Positions 22,731 to 36,531 of a stretch of 64,000 nucleotides of DNA are shown here, piece after piece (the stretch's first letter is position 1; each line of letters begins with the position of its first letter). The notes beneath the pieces are model-generated. The model did not search any database. It was not told the origin of the DNA and saw nothing but the letters and a program-made list of their open reading frames with translations. A program made the translations under genes and the position numbers. The stretch comes from Calliopsis andreniformis (Eukaryota > Arthropoda > Insecta > Hymenoptera > Andrenidae), in NCBI RefSeq assembly GCF_051401765.1, contig NC_135064.1, positions 29,052,001 through 29,116,000 on the forward strand, in the 5' to 3' direction.

Positions 22731-25700
22731 TGCGTTTAATGTTCCTCTTTATCGTCGCAATGACGGTCAATTAATTCTACTTCCCGGCAAATTAATAGTT
22801 CCACCGTGCTAATTGAGTTTACAAATGGAACTCGATTCGATTTCACGGTGACAATGGCATGCTCGCGGAAAACTTCATTTTCGAGTCTTGAAATTTTTCC
22901 TGTAACGATGGTGCATCAGCTACCAGCGATACCGGGGAAATTAATGAAATGGTAAATTTAAGATAGCAACATCAAAAACGAAGGAAAACACGTTGACTCG
23001 TGTCGTTCTGTTTCTTAAGTCGCGAACGAAATATGACGGATGTACTTGACGATTCCAATGTGTGTTCGAGTTAGTAAACGGCAGAAGAAATGTCTTCTTC
23101 TACATATTTAGGGATCACCGATACGCCGCGATGTAACCTTTTTTTTCTCCAACACGATAGGAACCGGTGTATTTGCATGGCTGTTGGTCGTACCTCACGT
23201 TCCGTATCACGAGCGCAAGTGATTGATGTTTAAGGCGTTTCGCAGCACGAGCGGAGTACCAGGTATTATGCATAATTATCCTGGCTGGTAAATGTTGTGT
23301 AAACATCAGCCGTACTAGCGTAGCCTAGCGCTTTTCTCCTTCACTTTTGTCTTTAGTTTTTCTGCTCGATCAGTTTCACAGTCACCTCCTACAACTTACA
23401 TTTGATTTACCTCACCCAGCTGATGCTTCATGCGATGATATACACATGCGATGTATACAGTATGAAACGCGAGACCTAAGAATCTCGAGGAAAATGACTG
23501 TAATTTTCCTTTTTCGTCATTCGTCTGACTATTCATTCCCTTCTCGATCTCGAGCAGAAACTTCGCTCTATTCAGCCGACGCTTGGTCTGCGTCGATGTA
23601 TTTGATCACGTAGACCCCTAGCCGGGTGACGCGACGAGTCCTTTTGCGGGACTCGAGATGCTTCACTAATTCTCCGACATCACGTACGGTCGAGTGCTCC
23701 ACTCGATTATGTGTCAATGTACCGTCTCTTCTCGAGCACCGAATTAACACGCCTGACGGGGATGAAACATCCTTTGAGTGACGTAGCGAATGACTGCCAT
23801 AGAAATATGTAATATATTTGGGTATTCATTTAGAAAATCCAGGTTATTTCGTTTCAACAATTTTTCCTCGTTCAATATTTTCTCTTTTGAATCCATTATG
23901 CGTACCACCAAACTGGTAGGACATTTTCGGCTGGTTCGCAAATGCGTCGCATTCGAGGAACTCTGCGTGAGAATGTTAATAACTGTCAAAATAGAATGCC
24001 GATCGATTGTCGGAAATAAAGAAATCAGCATAGTAGCAGAAACAGGGAATGTGCCTCTACCAGACCGTTTCCAGATGTGATCGCTTATAAACACATTCAG
24101 CTCCTATTAATCATGTATTTCAACGAGCGGTCGAGTGAGCGCGTTAATTGAATAAATCGATACGTCCCTTTGCACACATTAATCCACCTGATACTTTGCT
24201 AATATGGAATAACGAAGGCATATTGGATAGAGTCGAAACGGATCGTTGCTCGAGGATTAACTGCACTTTGTCGTGCCCAGCTGGATGATATTTTATCTGA
24301 TGCGAAAGTCTTAGCGTATGTTTAACGCCAGTTTCTTCTCTGATATTTCATTTCAGCTTCAAGGATCTATTATTATTTTGTTAAACGATAGAAAATATTA
24401 TAATTAGTAGGTATCCTTTTCATCTACTGGTTGAGCCTTAAAGGATTCTGCTCATGTTGTTGAATCACCACAATAGAATTGATGACTACTGTTTGTTTCC
24501 ATCGTTTCGAACAGGTTGAGGAGACGAGAAAGAATACATATTCAACGTTCTCATACTTGTAGGGCTAGTAGAGTATACCCTTCAATAAGACCTTCCTAAC
24601 ACTCTCGTTTCCCATTAAGGCTGGTTCGGGCTGTCGCGCTCACGGAGTGCTCTCAGCCAAGCCTCTTGTACAGCTCCAGCAGCGGTGAGTCAGTTAGGGA
24701 CCTAGGGATCACCAGCTTCTGTGTCGAGGAACACACTTCCGGGAGAATAACCACCCACAGAAGGCACGTTCAAACCCTTGAAGGAAATGGAAATTTCATG
24801 GGCGGTCATTTTATTCAGTCGTTTATTGCAGTCGTTTTGTTTATCGACAAATTCTTCGATACTCCACCGTGCTACGTTTCTCAATGCTTCAGTCCGCGAA
24901 TGCTGCGCGTGCGCTAAAATCCAATATATCATTAACATAATGTTCGGCACGCAATAACGCCCACACTCGGTCAGGTTAAATGAAATCTGTTCAGTTATCT
25001 AACATTGTCGTAATACACGTGACGGTGAAAAGCTTTTCACGAAGGTGGTTGCAAGGAACGGGTCAAGATTCAAGAATGAACGCGGTCGTTTATGAGCGTT
25101 CCGACACGCAAAGATGCGTGCGCGAAACCATTTCACACCTACCCGCGTAAATACAAGAAGCTGGTAGATTCGAATTAATTTGTTACCGCGTAGCCAGCGC
25201 AAACACAAGATACGTCGGTTCAGCGTCGTACCGATCAAATCTCGACCCATGAGTAACCTCAGAGGAACGAGCTACGCCTTGCTCAAGCTCTTCGCGAGTC
25301 GTTTTCCCTGCCTTTCTTCCTTCCAGCTTCTCCTTCGCAGCTACGTCAACGCTAATTCGGAAAATTCTACTAACACGAGTATGACAGCACGTTTTCGGTG
25401 CATATTACCATTTTTTCGTCTTCTTTTCTCATCACTTTTTATGCTCCTACATTGCATCGATCTTGTTAACACGATAAACTTCTTCGTGTAGTATATATAT
25501 TCTATATTCTACTCCCGTTTTCTGAGTTTCGAAGAGTAACTATATTATCAGGGCTTTTAATTAGTCGAACTTAAACTTTCCTTTATCTTTATTAGACATT
25601 TTTATAAGAAGCTTCCAACAATTTTCCCGCGAATTTTTAGGAGGAGAAATATCAAAAATGAATCGTAATTCGGAGCTTATGCTGCTGTTTATTTAGAATG

Positions 25701-27154
25701 AGCAAAGACTACTATTTATATAGGTAGGTATGTTAATTTATTGCACTGTAGGTTTCAGTATGCAAAATAAAACGTGTAGTACTTTTTTCATGAACGTCGT
25801 AAAATAAAAAATCATGACAGTATTGCGCGATGCATATAAAATTGCGAATCGATCGCGATCGGAGGTTCTTTGAAACAGAATTATGGCGATCCATGGTTTT
25901 TATCGAACTTTGTAACGAGATGTGTTTCGAGCTCAATTGCCTACTATATGGCGAAGTTTTATGTACATATATCCGTGAAACACTTTTTCCTCTCGTGTTT
26001 CTTTATTCTGCTTACAGTACGTCGAAGACTATCTGACTGTGTAGGTATCTAGGTAAGGCTACAATATTTTTCTCACGCAGCGCTGTCGCGCATCCTCGCG
26101 CCTGTCGAATTCTGTATTTTAACCCTTTTTCCAAGTGAATTCTGTTTGCTCTGAAATAAGATCTGTCGAGCACAGCATCGCCAGGAATCTTGATAGGAAA
26201 AGTCTCTCGAGAGAAGAACCATTTAACTCTTGCGAAACGTAAAATCAATTGCCTTTAGGAAAAAATATATAAGAATAAGAACACATTATTTGAGAGTTTC
26301 TCAAATACTTAGAGCAACAGTTAAGAAATATAAAAAATTGTATATACATCTGTTTTTGAAAGCAGAACTTTTTGAACATACAATATACCAGTTCGATAAA
26401 TTGCGATAGTTTCGAGACCCATTCGTTTACCTTCCATCTAACAGCTCTTATCAAACTTGTAGAAGAAAGCAATACTGCAGAGATAAAAGCGAAATGAAGT
26501 GAAGCGAAAACGGAGCGGTTAATCGTTGTTGTCTGGCATTCACAGACGACTTCTCCTATCGCGACGGGACGGTAATTTCCTTGGGAATCTAAAATGCAAG
26601 TAACACGGTATGTTTGTCGAAATTACCATGTATCTACATAGAGGCTGGCTGAAGAAGGAGGAACGGAGGCAATCGTAGGTGGTGGTACGACATCAACGAG
26701 CCGCTCGATCCAAGTTTCGTGTTCCATTACGCCAGCAGACCGAACCGTCTATCGGACCCAAAGCTCCAAGGATTTAGATGCGCCTTTGTATATTGGCCGG
26801 GAATACGTCGTTATGTCGGAGCGAGTTTACAGTGGGACCGACTACGTGAGCTGGGTGAAATCAGCCCCTGCCGCGAGTCGATGTCGCCGGAATTTCAGAT
26901 TCAGCACAGTCGCTGTTCGAACCGAGTCGAATCGCGTTTTCCTATGCCACCGCTATATTCTCCTTCTCATCCAGGATAACAACCGTCTCGGAAGAATACG
27001 TTTAAATGCATTAGAAATAGTTGTCCCTCAAGTGCATTATAGATACCGAGTAGTAGAATTTATCTCGGGTTCCTTATCCACGAACACGCAACCTTTGGAG
27101 TACAGACCGTTTAAGGTCTGGGCCCGGGACTTAAGAGATCGCTAGTGACCCAGC

Positions 27155-27626
27155 TGTAGGAACGCGAGGAATAAAAGACCCATTTCCCCACCAACGATTC
27201 CAACATATGTATTCCCTCTCTAGAATTTTTCACCACACTTGTCCGTCAGTCACTCCTCAGCCATCGATCAGGTTGGATCGATATTCTCCCATTTGGTCGT
27301 TCCTGGGGGGTGACTCATCCACCCTCTGACCAGCTGTCCCACTGGTCAGCCCCTACCCTTGACCAGCTCCCACTGGTCATTCCTAACCCTTGACTAGCTT
27401 CCACCAGTCACTTCTGATCCTCGACTACCTCCCACCGGCCAGTTCCTCCTCCTTCATCGAATTCAAGACTGAAGACATCGCAGTCATCGAGGAATTTCAT
27501 TAAGAAGATATGAGACCGAAGACTATCCAGTCATCTGCTTCAAAGCTTAGACTTTAAGCGTTTAAAACTATATTTAAAAATTTAAAACTGTTAGCTAATC
27601 ACTTTCTTAGCTTCCTTTATTCTACA
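27155..27626. mobile_element. Possible LTR of a retrotransposon (degenerate or solo)
   Basis: The segment starts TGTAG and ends CTACA, a 5-bp terminal inverted repeat of the TG..CA type expected of LTRs. Inside are an AATAAA at the left and a four-copy ~31-bp tandem repeat. Seven bases past the right end is TGGTGACGAGG, which begins TGG as a tRNA primer-binding site would. Against it: no reverse transcriptase or gag motif is seen on either side, no matching second LTR was found and no target-site duplication is visible. Confidence 0.3.
27328..27449. repeat. Degenerate ~31-bp tandem repeat (4 copies)
   Basis: Copies begin at about 27328, 27360, 27391 and 27421. Each has the plan TGACCAGCT..CCCACTGGTCA followed by a C/T-rich linker. 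The first two copies contain TGACCAG and its exact inverse CTGGTCA, so each unit can form a small hairpin. Divergence increases toward the right. Confidence 0.8.
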
Positions 27627-30132
27627 TTACTTCTGGTGACGAGGTTACCTCTGTTTCTGGTGGGAAAAACAAGTAACTCTGTTGCTGGTTGCAGGGACAA
27701 GTGACCGAATTGAATAATGCAATCGGTAAAAATCGTTGAAACGAGTGGGCGGATTATTTATCTGTTTGAGAGATTTTGCCTTTTTATCTATCATTTTGTA
27801 AATGTCTTTATTCCATATCTATCATACGCTTCCGTCACTCGGATGAATGTCCTCTAGATTCGTTGCGGTTTAAGAATCTTGACACTTCGGGGACTTCTCA
27901 TCCTGAAATTTACGGAGTGAAGCGTGCGGCCGACGTGTTCCCGCAGATGGTAAGATATCGTGACTGAAAATCGATAGAAACGTATCGGTGGAAACGTCAG
28001 CTCGCGAAATGCAACGTGGGTTAAACGCCGATAGGCTATCTGTAGAGATACGCTCTGACCAAAAATTGTGAATTCGGCGAAGGAAGTCGCTCGACCGGGA
28101 CTCTTGTTACTCCAGAACTTCATCCGAAAGCAAACATTCTGACATCCGGTAAAGATAAAAGGGGACTGTCGTACCCTTCTCTGACGATCTCCTACCGAGT
28201 GAAGGGTGATTTCTTCCCTGTGATTTGGTCAGCGACGGTAGCCATGTCCAGTATAGGCGCAACGCCTCGTTGACGAGTGAGTCCTTGAACACTTGCCGAT
28301 ACTCAATATCTTCTTAGGAAGAACAGCTATCGGGTATGTAGTGTATAGTACCAGATGCTTCTCTGAGCAAACCAACCAATATTCAAAGAAGTACGTCGCC
28401 CTTAGCTATATTCGGATACGGAGTCTCGGTTCATCGAGCGGTTACTGAGTTATCTAACTATATCGTACATACATATATGTACGTATAGAATGATAAAATA
28501 GGTCACAGTTTCTATCGATTCTGATATTTTTCGACTGGATGAGAACAAAAACTGTGACAAGTGTGTAAAAATGAAAAAACTAAGTGACGTACAAGAAAAA
28601 CTAAACTCTAGTGTGTGGATGAAGAGAACTTTTGAAAGACCCTACAGAAGCTTTCGGTGTTATAGTTACGTAAGTGACAGCATTTCAACCTTTTAATTTT
28701 TCAACTTTTCGAATTTTCAAATTGTAACATTCGTTATCATTATGAGCAAAAAAATTTCGTCAATATATCAATAATATTTTTAAATAATTACATTCTAAAA
28801 AATGTTTATCATTTTTTTCCAGCAGTTAATTCGAGCAGCTGGATGCTACCTACTCGTGACAGAGTGTCCTGCTCAAAAAACAACAACGAATCATACGTAC
28901 CTATAACCTGGAGCGAAAATCGCAGCTATTATCAGACATCACTGTATATTTGATTTTTGATCTAAAAAGTTGGTTTTTGCGGTTTGTCTTTTATGGAATA
29001 AAATTTTCGAGACAAAATATCGGGAGAGGTCGTTGGAAGTTGATACAGTTGATACATTTGACGCTCGCATCGATCGACACGCGTACACATACGAATATAC
29101 AAGAATCGCGCGTCACTCCGGTACGTAGTTGGCAAACGTATCATGAAATATTCAGGATACAAATACCCCACCGAATCTGATCACGGACGCTCCAGTTAAT
29201 AAGAAAGTTCCTAAACTCTAATGCATTTAAATTGACTCGCCTCTAGACTTCAACATTCAATTACGTAGATTCCTTACGTAGATGCCTTCATTTAGACGGG
29301 TTATGAATATCCTTGCATCGATCGTGATCGAATCCGATATCTGGTGAACCTATTTCAAGCAAGGGTCGAAGTTTCAGGAATTAAGTAGAACTGTGGTGAA
29401 AGTAGAATAATGAAATCAGCAGTCAGACTGCCTTCTACTCATACAATGTCAGAATGTAATTTAATCGTGAATATTGTTTAGCTTAGAAGTTTCTTATAGT
29501 TCAATATTAGTGGTCAAAATATCGTCAAATATTATAATGTTCTAACATGAATAGTATTTGCAATAGTACGTTCCCTTTGATATGCTTGTTGGAATGTTTG
29601 GTTAAACGAAACCGTTATTACTTTGCGAGATATCTGTAAAGGGCACAAATATGTCTTGGTTTAGATACTGCTAGCAATATTGCAGAATCTAGCTGTCCTA
29701 ACGAGAATCTCCGATACGTTTACGGAAACTCAATAGATTCGATAAAATAGCAGTTGGTACAATTTCAATACCTCCGCCGAAATTATTACCAATACCTTTT
29801 GTAAGTGAAATATATTATCAATAAAAAAACATCCATTTAACCGTATACTTCCGTTCCAACAACTCTGTAAATTTTCGATATTAGGAGTACGTGGTTATCA
29901 TTACTTTTCACTTGAAGCTTAATGTAAACGTATCATTGCTGGGAAGAAAGAACCAGCTATAATCCATAAATGATTGCCTCCTCGATATAGGGTGATGCCT
30001 CAGATTATGTATACAGATCCGACATATCGTTTCCTTTCAAAAGAAGGAAAATTCTTCTTCTTTCTGTCCAGTAGATATAACTTGCAGAATTGGTTGCTTT
30101 TAAGGTTTATATAACTTTTGCTAGGATATTGA

Positions 30133-30133
30133 G

Positions 30134-30194
<61 letters not shown>
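30133..30194. repeat. GT/GA dinucleotide microsatellite
   Basis: Four GT units (30133-30140) run directly into 27 uninterrupted GA units (30141-30194), followed by a purine-rich flank. It produces the Arg-Glu and Ser-Leu repeat peptides seen in translation, which are not genes. A likely polymorphic marker. Confidence 0.98.
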
Positions 30195-30197
<3 letters not shown>

Positions 30198-33100
30198 AGG
30201 GGGGACAGGGTGTTGAACTGTAATGAAGAGAGAAGGTGGGAGTGCGAGGAACGAATTAAGCCCTACCACAGTTATGTTCTATCAACATCATAGCCGATAG
30301 AGCTTCAGGCAAGACGGCGTAAAATTGAAATAGGGGTTGCTAACATTCGGCTGTAGCTAGGTGTTCGTGTGCGTGCACGAAGACCTGCACGTAATAGGTT
30401 TAGAAACGAAACAGCTCTTATCTATTGGGCAAGCACACAATATACGTATAGCAACCAGATAATGGTCTTCGTACAAACATTAATATGATCTCTAGTTTCT
30501 GCTCAAATACTCGTGTATTTTAGAAAATTTAAAACTTAATTGATTTCTGGAACTGGCAATGAGATAGTTTTCGCTTGTATGTAGTTTGAAATGATTGAAA
30601 ACGACACTTCGTGTACACGAACTTGAAATTACTTTCATATCATTTATTTAATAATGAAATACAAAGATAAGGTAAAAAAAAAATTAAGTGCCTTTACTTA
30701 TTTTCTCCTTCGTACTCGTCCTTCAATTTTTGCCTTACTCTCGCCAAGTCTCTTTTCGATCGTTCAGATACTATACCCATTTAATTTATCTTCTCTCTGT
30801 TTATCCTACTTCCTTGATTTATAGGCTCCCTCTTTTTCTTCCCGCTTTTTACACAATTCTCTTCTGTCCCATCTCAATTTCTACTATCTCTATTTCCTCT
30901 AATTATTTCTCATCTAACTTCCTATCATCATCATTTTCCATTTACACTTTCTCGTCACTTTTCCACACATTCTTTTTTTCAGCGATCCTTTGCATTGAAC
31001 TCGTGGAAACCGTGTTACCTTTTTCTGGTAACTCCGAAAAATCGAAGCAGCTACTGGTTTTAAGATGATTTTCTGGGATATAAAATGAGAATGGCGCTGA
31101 ACGTTGAAATGCTCCTCCCAAACCGATAAGAGGTGGCCGTCGTTGATTTTGATTGCACTATTAGTCTAGCGTCGTACACGGTCAGCTGAGTGGAAGGAAA
31201 AATGGTAATGAGCGGAGCTATAATCGTTCTTATCTGAAACGTGTTGGCACGCATGCATGTGACCACGTCTGACAGATAGCACAGCAAGAAGAATCGCTCC
31301 CCGAAAGAAATTATATTTCAGCGGGAACGGATAAGATGTGGCGGTTGTTAAAAATGAAAGCACATTATGCCTTTCTGCGCTTTTCGTGAAAAATTCTGCC
31401 GACAACCATCACGATTCCAGCGCGAGATTTCCGACATGTCAGAGTATTTATGTGATGAAGTAAGCGGTGCGGCGATAAATATTAACTAAAACGTAGCACG
31501 TTCATAAAAAGGAAGATGATAGAATCACGCTTTTACATTTAATTTATATTTAATTATATTTCATTTAAATATTCAAGAAGCTTGGATTCCACCTAGTAAA
31601 AGTTAATGTAAATTACACAGAAGCAGTGGTCTTTGAGTCCCGACGGATCAAAGGTAACCAAAAGGCAGGGCACGTCCGCCTTTTCACCAGAGTGAAATAT
31701 CTGCGGGGCATACGAAATATATTTTCGTTCTCTACGAATAATCTTCCTCTTCTTTTTTTATGATAATCTGGCAAAGAGCGAAAGCAAAAATATTATCAGT
31801 GAGAATATTGAAATAATTACTTTGAAATAAATTATATAGCCCAATATTCACTGAATGTTTTTGCAGTCGGACTTGGAACATTTCATGCTTTTCCATATTT
31901 CAAAGGTGATAAAAGTAGCATTAAAGTGGTTAATTTGAGAACACAAGGAATATTCTTTCGCATTAATGGGAAATGACGTAAGCACTCGACGATAGCCAAA
32001 ATGTAAAATCGATAATTCTATTTCAATTTCCGGCAGCACCGTTCCATTCATTTTCTGAAGACTAACGATATAAATCTTGAAATCTGACGCGACTGATTTG
32101 ACAAATGCCTGGAATCTCGAGGATAAAATCTTTTTGCGTAATTTTATCGCTTAACGAGATTACGAAAGAGCAACTTGACATTTCGAATAAATTTCATCTC
32201 TAAAATGATCTAAAAATTTCTACTGCAGTTGAAAAGATGTCTTTTAACTTAATATACTTTGAACGTTGCACTACTTCTGGCACAATCTATGCACAATACC
32301 TACATAGATAGGTACTTGGAATAGTTTGATAGATATTTGTTAATTTATGCAGCAAAGGAAGAAAAGTTAACTAAAGAGGATACAGATAATACGAATAGCT
32401 GAATACGCTGACTCCTGGAAAATTTTCAATCGAAACGAGCTCGATCGGGAAAGTTTTCAATAAACTCGAAAGGGTAATTGCATTATTTTAATTGGTCGGT
32501 TGATCGGAAGGAAATCGTGGAGCGTGTCGATTGTCGGAGTAAAAAGCCAAGCGCGACAGGCGGAACGGAGGGAAACGTGATCGATCAGAGCGCGAAGCTA
32601 ATTAAGAGGCAAGTGAAAAATCGACGGACAGGTCCCGTACATAATGCACCGAGAGTTGCGGCCTCGACAGTTTTCTGGACGTTTTAATAGAGGATGCTAA
32701 TTAGAAACCGGATTGCGTTACTTTAAATTACAGCAGGACACATCGAGGAAAGCGCGAATACGTCGGTGAAGCCAATTAACCGTGTCTCTCGATAATTACG
32801 AGCCATGCAGCCCGGTCAGTCGCTTCGTTTAAGCACATTGCGCGATCAATCACCACCCTCTTCTGCCAGAAACTCACCGACTTTTCTAATTACACGCGTA
32901 CGCCTGCGTCAAGCTCGAACCACTTTGTGACTCGTGTTTCCTCCCACCAAAATTGCTCGGCTTAAATCCGGCCTAGTTTCATCAGAGGATCCAAACCCGT
33001 CTAATTTTCTGCGTAACTTTCGTTAACGCCAGACGAGGTATCAGCCACGGTTTCGTAATAAATGTTAAATAACTGGAGGATATTACGGGCGTGGGGCTCT

Positions 33101-35263
33101 CACAGCCACGCCGAAAACAAGTTAAACACGCGCTCCTAGGAAAAGCCAACGCGAAAATGTTTCCTAGTCAGCAGCCGAGCTGCTTTCGGCATTTCTCCTC
33201 GTAAAGGTTTAACTGGACAACTCTCTCAAATAATTCCGCAAACTACTAATCCTCGAAACGTGCCTTTCATTCGATTTTACATTTTTTATCTCTTTGCTGT
33301 CCAAAATACTTTTCTTCTCCATTGAAACTACTTACAACATCTTATTCTTATACAGTTCTCTATGCTGGTAGATAGCAACGTGTCGAACAAATAGTTCGTA
33401 GGGAACAATCGACACTGTTAAACTGAATCACCTGATCGAACAACATACGTAAGATAGAAGGTGAGCTATAAAATACGAGACCATTCCTGACAAGATATAT
33501 GAAACTCGGACGATAGTTCGGACAAGCATGTTTCACAGTTATTTACAGAAGTTCTTTACCTTGTCGAAACGAATTGCTGTGCGAATGTCTAAGAAAGTAA
33601 CAGATCTAAACGTTTGCCATATTTTTCTATATTTCTTCTTCTAATTCAGATTTGATGTCTACTTAGGTCGAATAAGAAACGCTGTGCATCTAAAAATGAT
33701 ATGGTGTAAGAGTGGGAAGTTACTGGTACCTACAAACGTTCTTTGGAGCTGAAATTGCGAGTAATCTGGGATACATACGAAAAGAAAATTCCGTTGGAGC
33801 TCATAACTGCTTCTAATGACGATTTTAATCAGTACAAAAGCGAGTAACTCGGAGTTAGGATGGACTACGTTTACCTCATGGCTCCCGTACAAGCTAAAAC
33901 GATGCCTGTTAAATGTCCTCGCCAAGTTTTATGGTTGACTTGGCGCTAATGCGCTACACTTTGTCGCGGCGTTAATGGAACCACGGATTAAGGGAGCCAT
34001 AAATGTTGCCAGAACCAGCTGCTGGCGTTGATAAGTAGTCGAAAGAATTCCTCGTTCAGTTGAGTAATTACTGAGAATACGGTTCGCCAGAACAAACATT
34101 TTTGGCAACGTTTGATGTCTCGTTATATGGTAGAGTAATAGCGTTACAGTTCCATACATTCGGCAACGGTCGTTCATTCAACTAACAGTTCTGATGCTTA
34201 AAGCCTAAACGCATATGCTCCTTCTTTCCTTTCTAGCTAATGGTTCTATATTCTATATTCTATAGGATCAGCTTCGCTTTAACAGAAGAAGAATAGAAGA
34301 AGCGACGGGCCTAAACGTCAGGACTTGATCGGTAAAAGGACGAACCACGGACGAGGTGTAGTGGCCAGTTGCCAAACTCTGCGTGGCTCTCTCTGCTCCG
34401 GTCGTTATTATTGCTTATCGTAATGTCAGTGACCTCTTAGTATCGTATCGTCAATTGCTTCATCGGAAATAGGCTGAAGCATTAGAGAAGTAAAGGGAAC
34501 CTCGCGCTTTACACGTTTAACATGCCCCTATGCCACTGTAGCAATTAATGCCACTCTATGTATTGCAGATGGATAGAAAATCAAAATCTCAGGCTATCGA
34601 TTCTATGGAAATTGATTCTTCTAATGAAACTTGATTTGCAACAAAATGTATTGAAAAATGTATGCGAAATTGTCAGTTCTTTCGGAAAAATAGTTTCAAT
34701 ACAATAAGGGGACAAGTTTGTAATGAGAACTTTTTCAACCATAAAAAAAGACAAAGGGCAAAAAACGAATTCCAAAAGGGGTGATTCTGAACACTTGACG
34801 AAAGTTACAGAATAAAAAGTCCAAGATAGGTTTAAATTGAAATGCCATCGAGAGCACCGTTTTCAGAAGTATTCGAGAAACTATTGCAATGGTATAGAAC
34901 CGAAATTTCATAGGATTTTAGGTATTCCAGGAACGAGAAACTCGAGTTTGTTCACAAACACGATTAACCACGTTGGAAAGAAGCTTTAATGAAAGTTACA
35001 TCCTGGTCGATTTTAATATTTTGATACTTATTGGGAATTTAGTGAAGGAAATTGTGTTGAATGAATGTTTAACGAAGAACTAAAGTAGTTGAAGCTGTGT
35101 ATTAACCATTGAACGACAAGTGAAAGATACTAGCGTAGTGAATTATGATTCCTGGATCTTTATGCAACGCCACGTTCATCTCTAATAATCTGTTTGGTAT
35201 TACGTTCTACGCAGCACTATTATAACGTTAATGAGTATTCGAATTGAATTTTTTCCTTAACGT

Positions 35264-35300
35264 TCGCGCTGCCTCGCGCTGCCTCGCGCTGCCTCGCGCG
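35264..35300. repeat. Decamer repeat TCGCGCTGCC, 3.7 copies
   Basis: Three exact copies of TCGCGCTGCC followed by a partial copy. It is CpG-rich in an AT-rich setting, like the other pentamer/decamer arrays here. Confidence 0.93.
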
Positions 35301-36503
35301 CATTTGCACCTGGTTTTATTATTAATCCACGTCCGCAGTGGCCGTGTGCACTTCCCTGAATTTCATTATAGACAATAATAAAGCCTGCCATGCCATTTTA
35401 CATTTTTAATTAACCGCTACGTTTCTCATTCAGCAGCTAACCGCGTACGTCACCCGATTATAATTCTTTTCCTTTTTGCAACGCCTCCTATTCGTTTAGA
35501 GGAAAGCTACTGAGTTCTACCAGGCGAAATGAGTGAGCTAACGAAACGTTTACGAGATGGAAAAAAGAGATCCGTGAAACGCATTGCATGCATTCAAACT
35601 CTCCCTGTCACCGCCAGAAGAAGAATCAAGAACCCTTTGCGTAGAAAAAGAAAAAGTTCATTTTCGGATTACTTTTCCTACTTGTTCCACCACTGGTGAA
35701 ACTTTTGTCGCTACTGCAAAAATACCAAGCTTCTTCAAAACTTCACAATTTTATCAATTATGTTCAACTTTATTTCTGTACACTGTTAACGACATTTTAA
35801 AATCAAGATACACTGCATTGTACATTTTTCTGTACTTAATCATTTTCGTTAAGCCTTTCCTAATATTTCGAAAAACAGTATTTTATTGTACTTCGAGAGG
35901 AAATGAATCGGCTGTTTTCTCCTTCCCACGATTATCACCGATTCCCCTATATCGGAAGAAATTACACTCGTTATTCAGCTACCGAAATCACGCAAGAACG
36001 TAACGACGTCTTCACGAAAAAGTAAGAACATTCTTCGATTACCCTCTTGGGTGTCGTTCGGCCTCCGAAAGGGCTTGGTTGATACATTTCTTCGCAGGAA
36101 TCAACGATTACTGACGGCGCGGCTTACTATTAGTGTCGCAATTAAGCGCTGCATCGATCGACTCCGTTTCGTTAGTCTTTTATCCTTCACAAATCATAGG
36201 CTCTTTAAAGAAGTCCCAGGAGGGAATTGTAGGAAAATAACCAACTAGCGATTTCAAAGTTCTGGAAGCTTAATCTAGGTGATCTAAAGAGAATCGATGA
36301 TTTATATGCGGGAATAGTCGTAGGTTCTACAAAATATAAGAATTACCTTACAATTGTACATTAATTGTGCGAAAATTGAGGACATACCAGGCTGCTTTTA
36401 ATCCTGTTTCAGGATGGCTCGCGGTACAAAATAAATAATGCAGCAGTGACTTCGTCGGCGGAAACGAGACTGAGAGCCGTATAAAATGAAACATCTTAAC
36501 GAA

Positions 36504-36531
36504 CGGCGCGTTGCGGCGCGTTGCGGCGCGG
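36504..36531. repeat. Decamer repeat CGGCGCGTTG, 2.8 copies
   Basis: Two exact copies of CGGCGCGTTG and a third partial one ending CGGCGCGG. Confidence 0.92.

Larger units (their letters stand above)
16644..26640. other. Non-coding stretch, no gene supported
   Basis: I find no frame with family motifs, no convincing splice chain and no tRNA-like cloverleaf. Open frames are short and overlap on both strands. Small structures seen are a 14-bp direct repeat (18407-18434), a 10-bp stem hairpin (18804-18826) and a three-copy GCCGC run (22716-22730). It may be intergenic DNA or part of the Dpr gene's 3' introns. Confidence 0.5.

Noticed and set aside
26719..27145. Two overlapping plus-strand frames as remnants of a retrotransposon polyprotein next to the possible LTR
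   Set aside because: Neither frame shows protease, reverse transcriptase, integrase or zinc-knuckle motifs.
19757..29618. A 17-bp word (GGTTAAACGAAACCGTT) present at about 19757 and 29601
   Set aside because: Flanks are unrelated, and one such match is not surprising in 64 kb.
30000..30293. Ser-Leu and Arg-Glu repeat proteins
   Set aside because: They are translations of the GA microsatellite.
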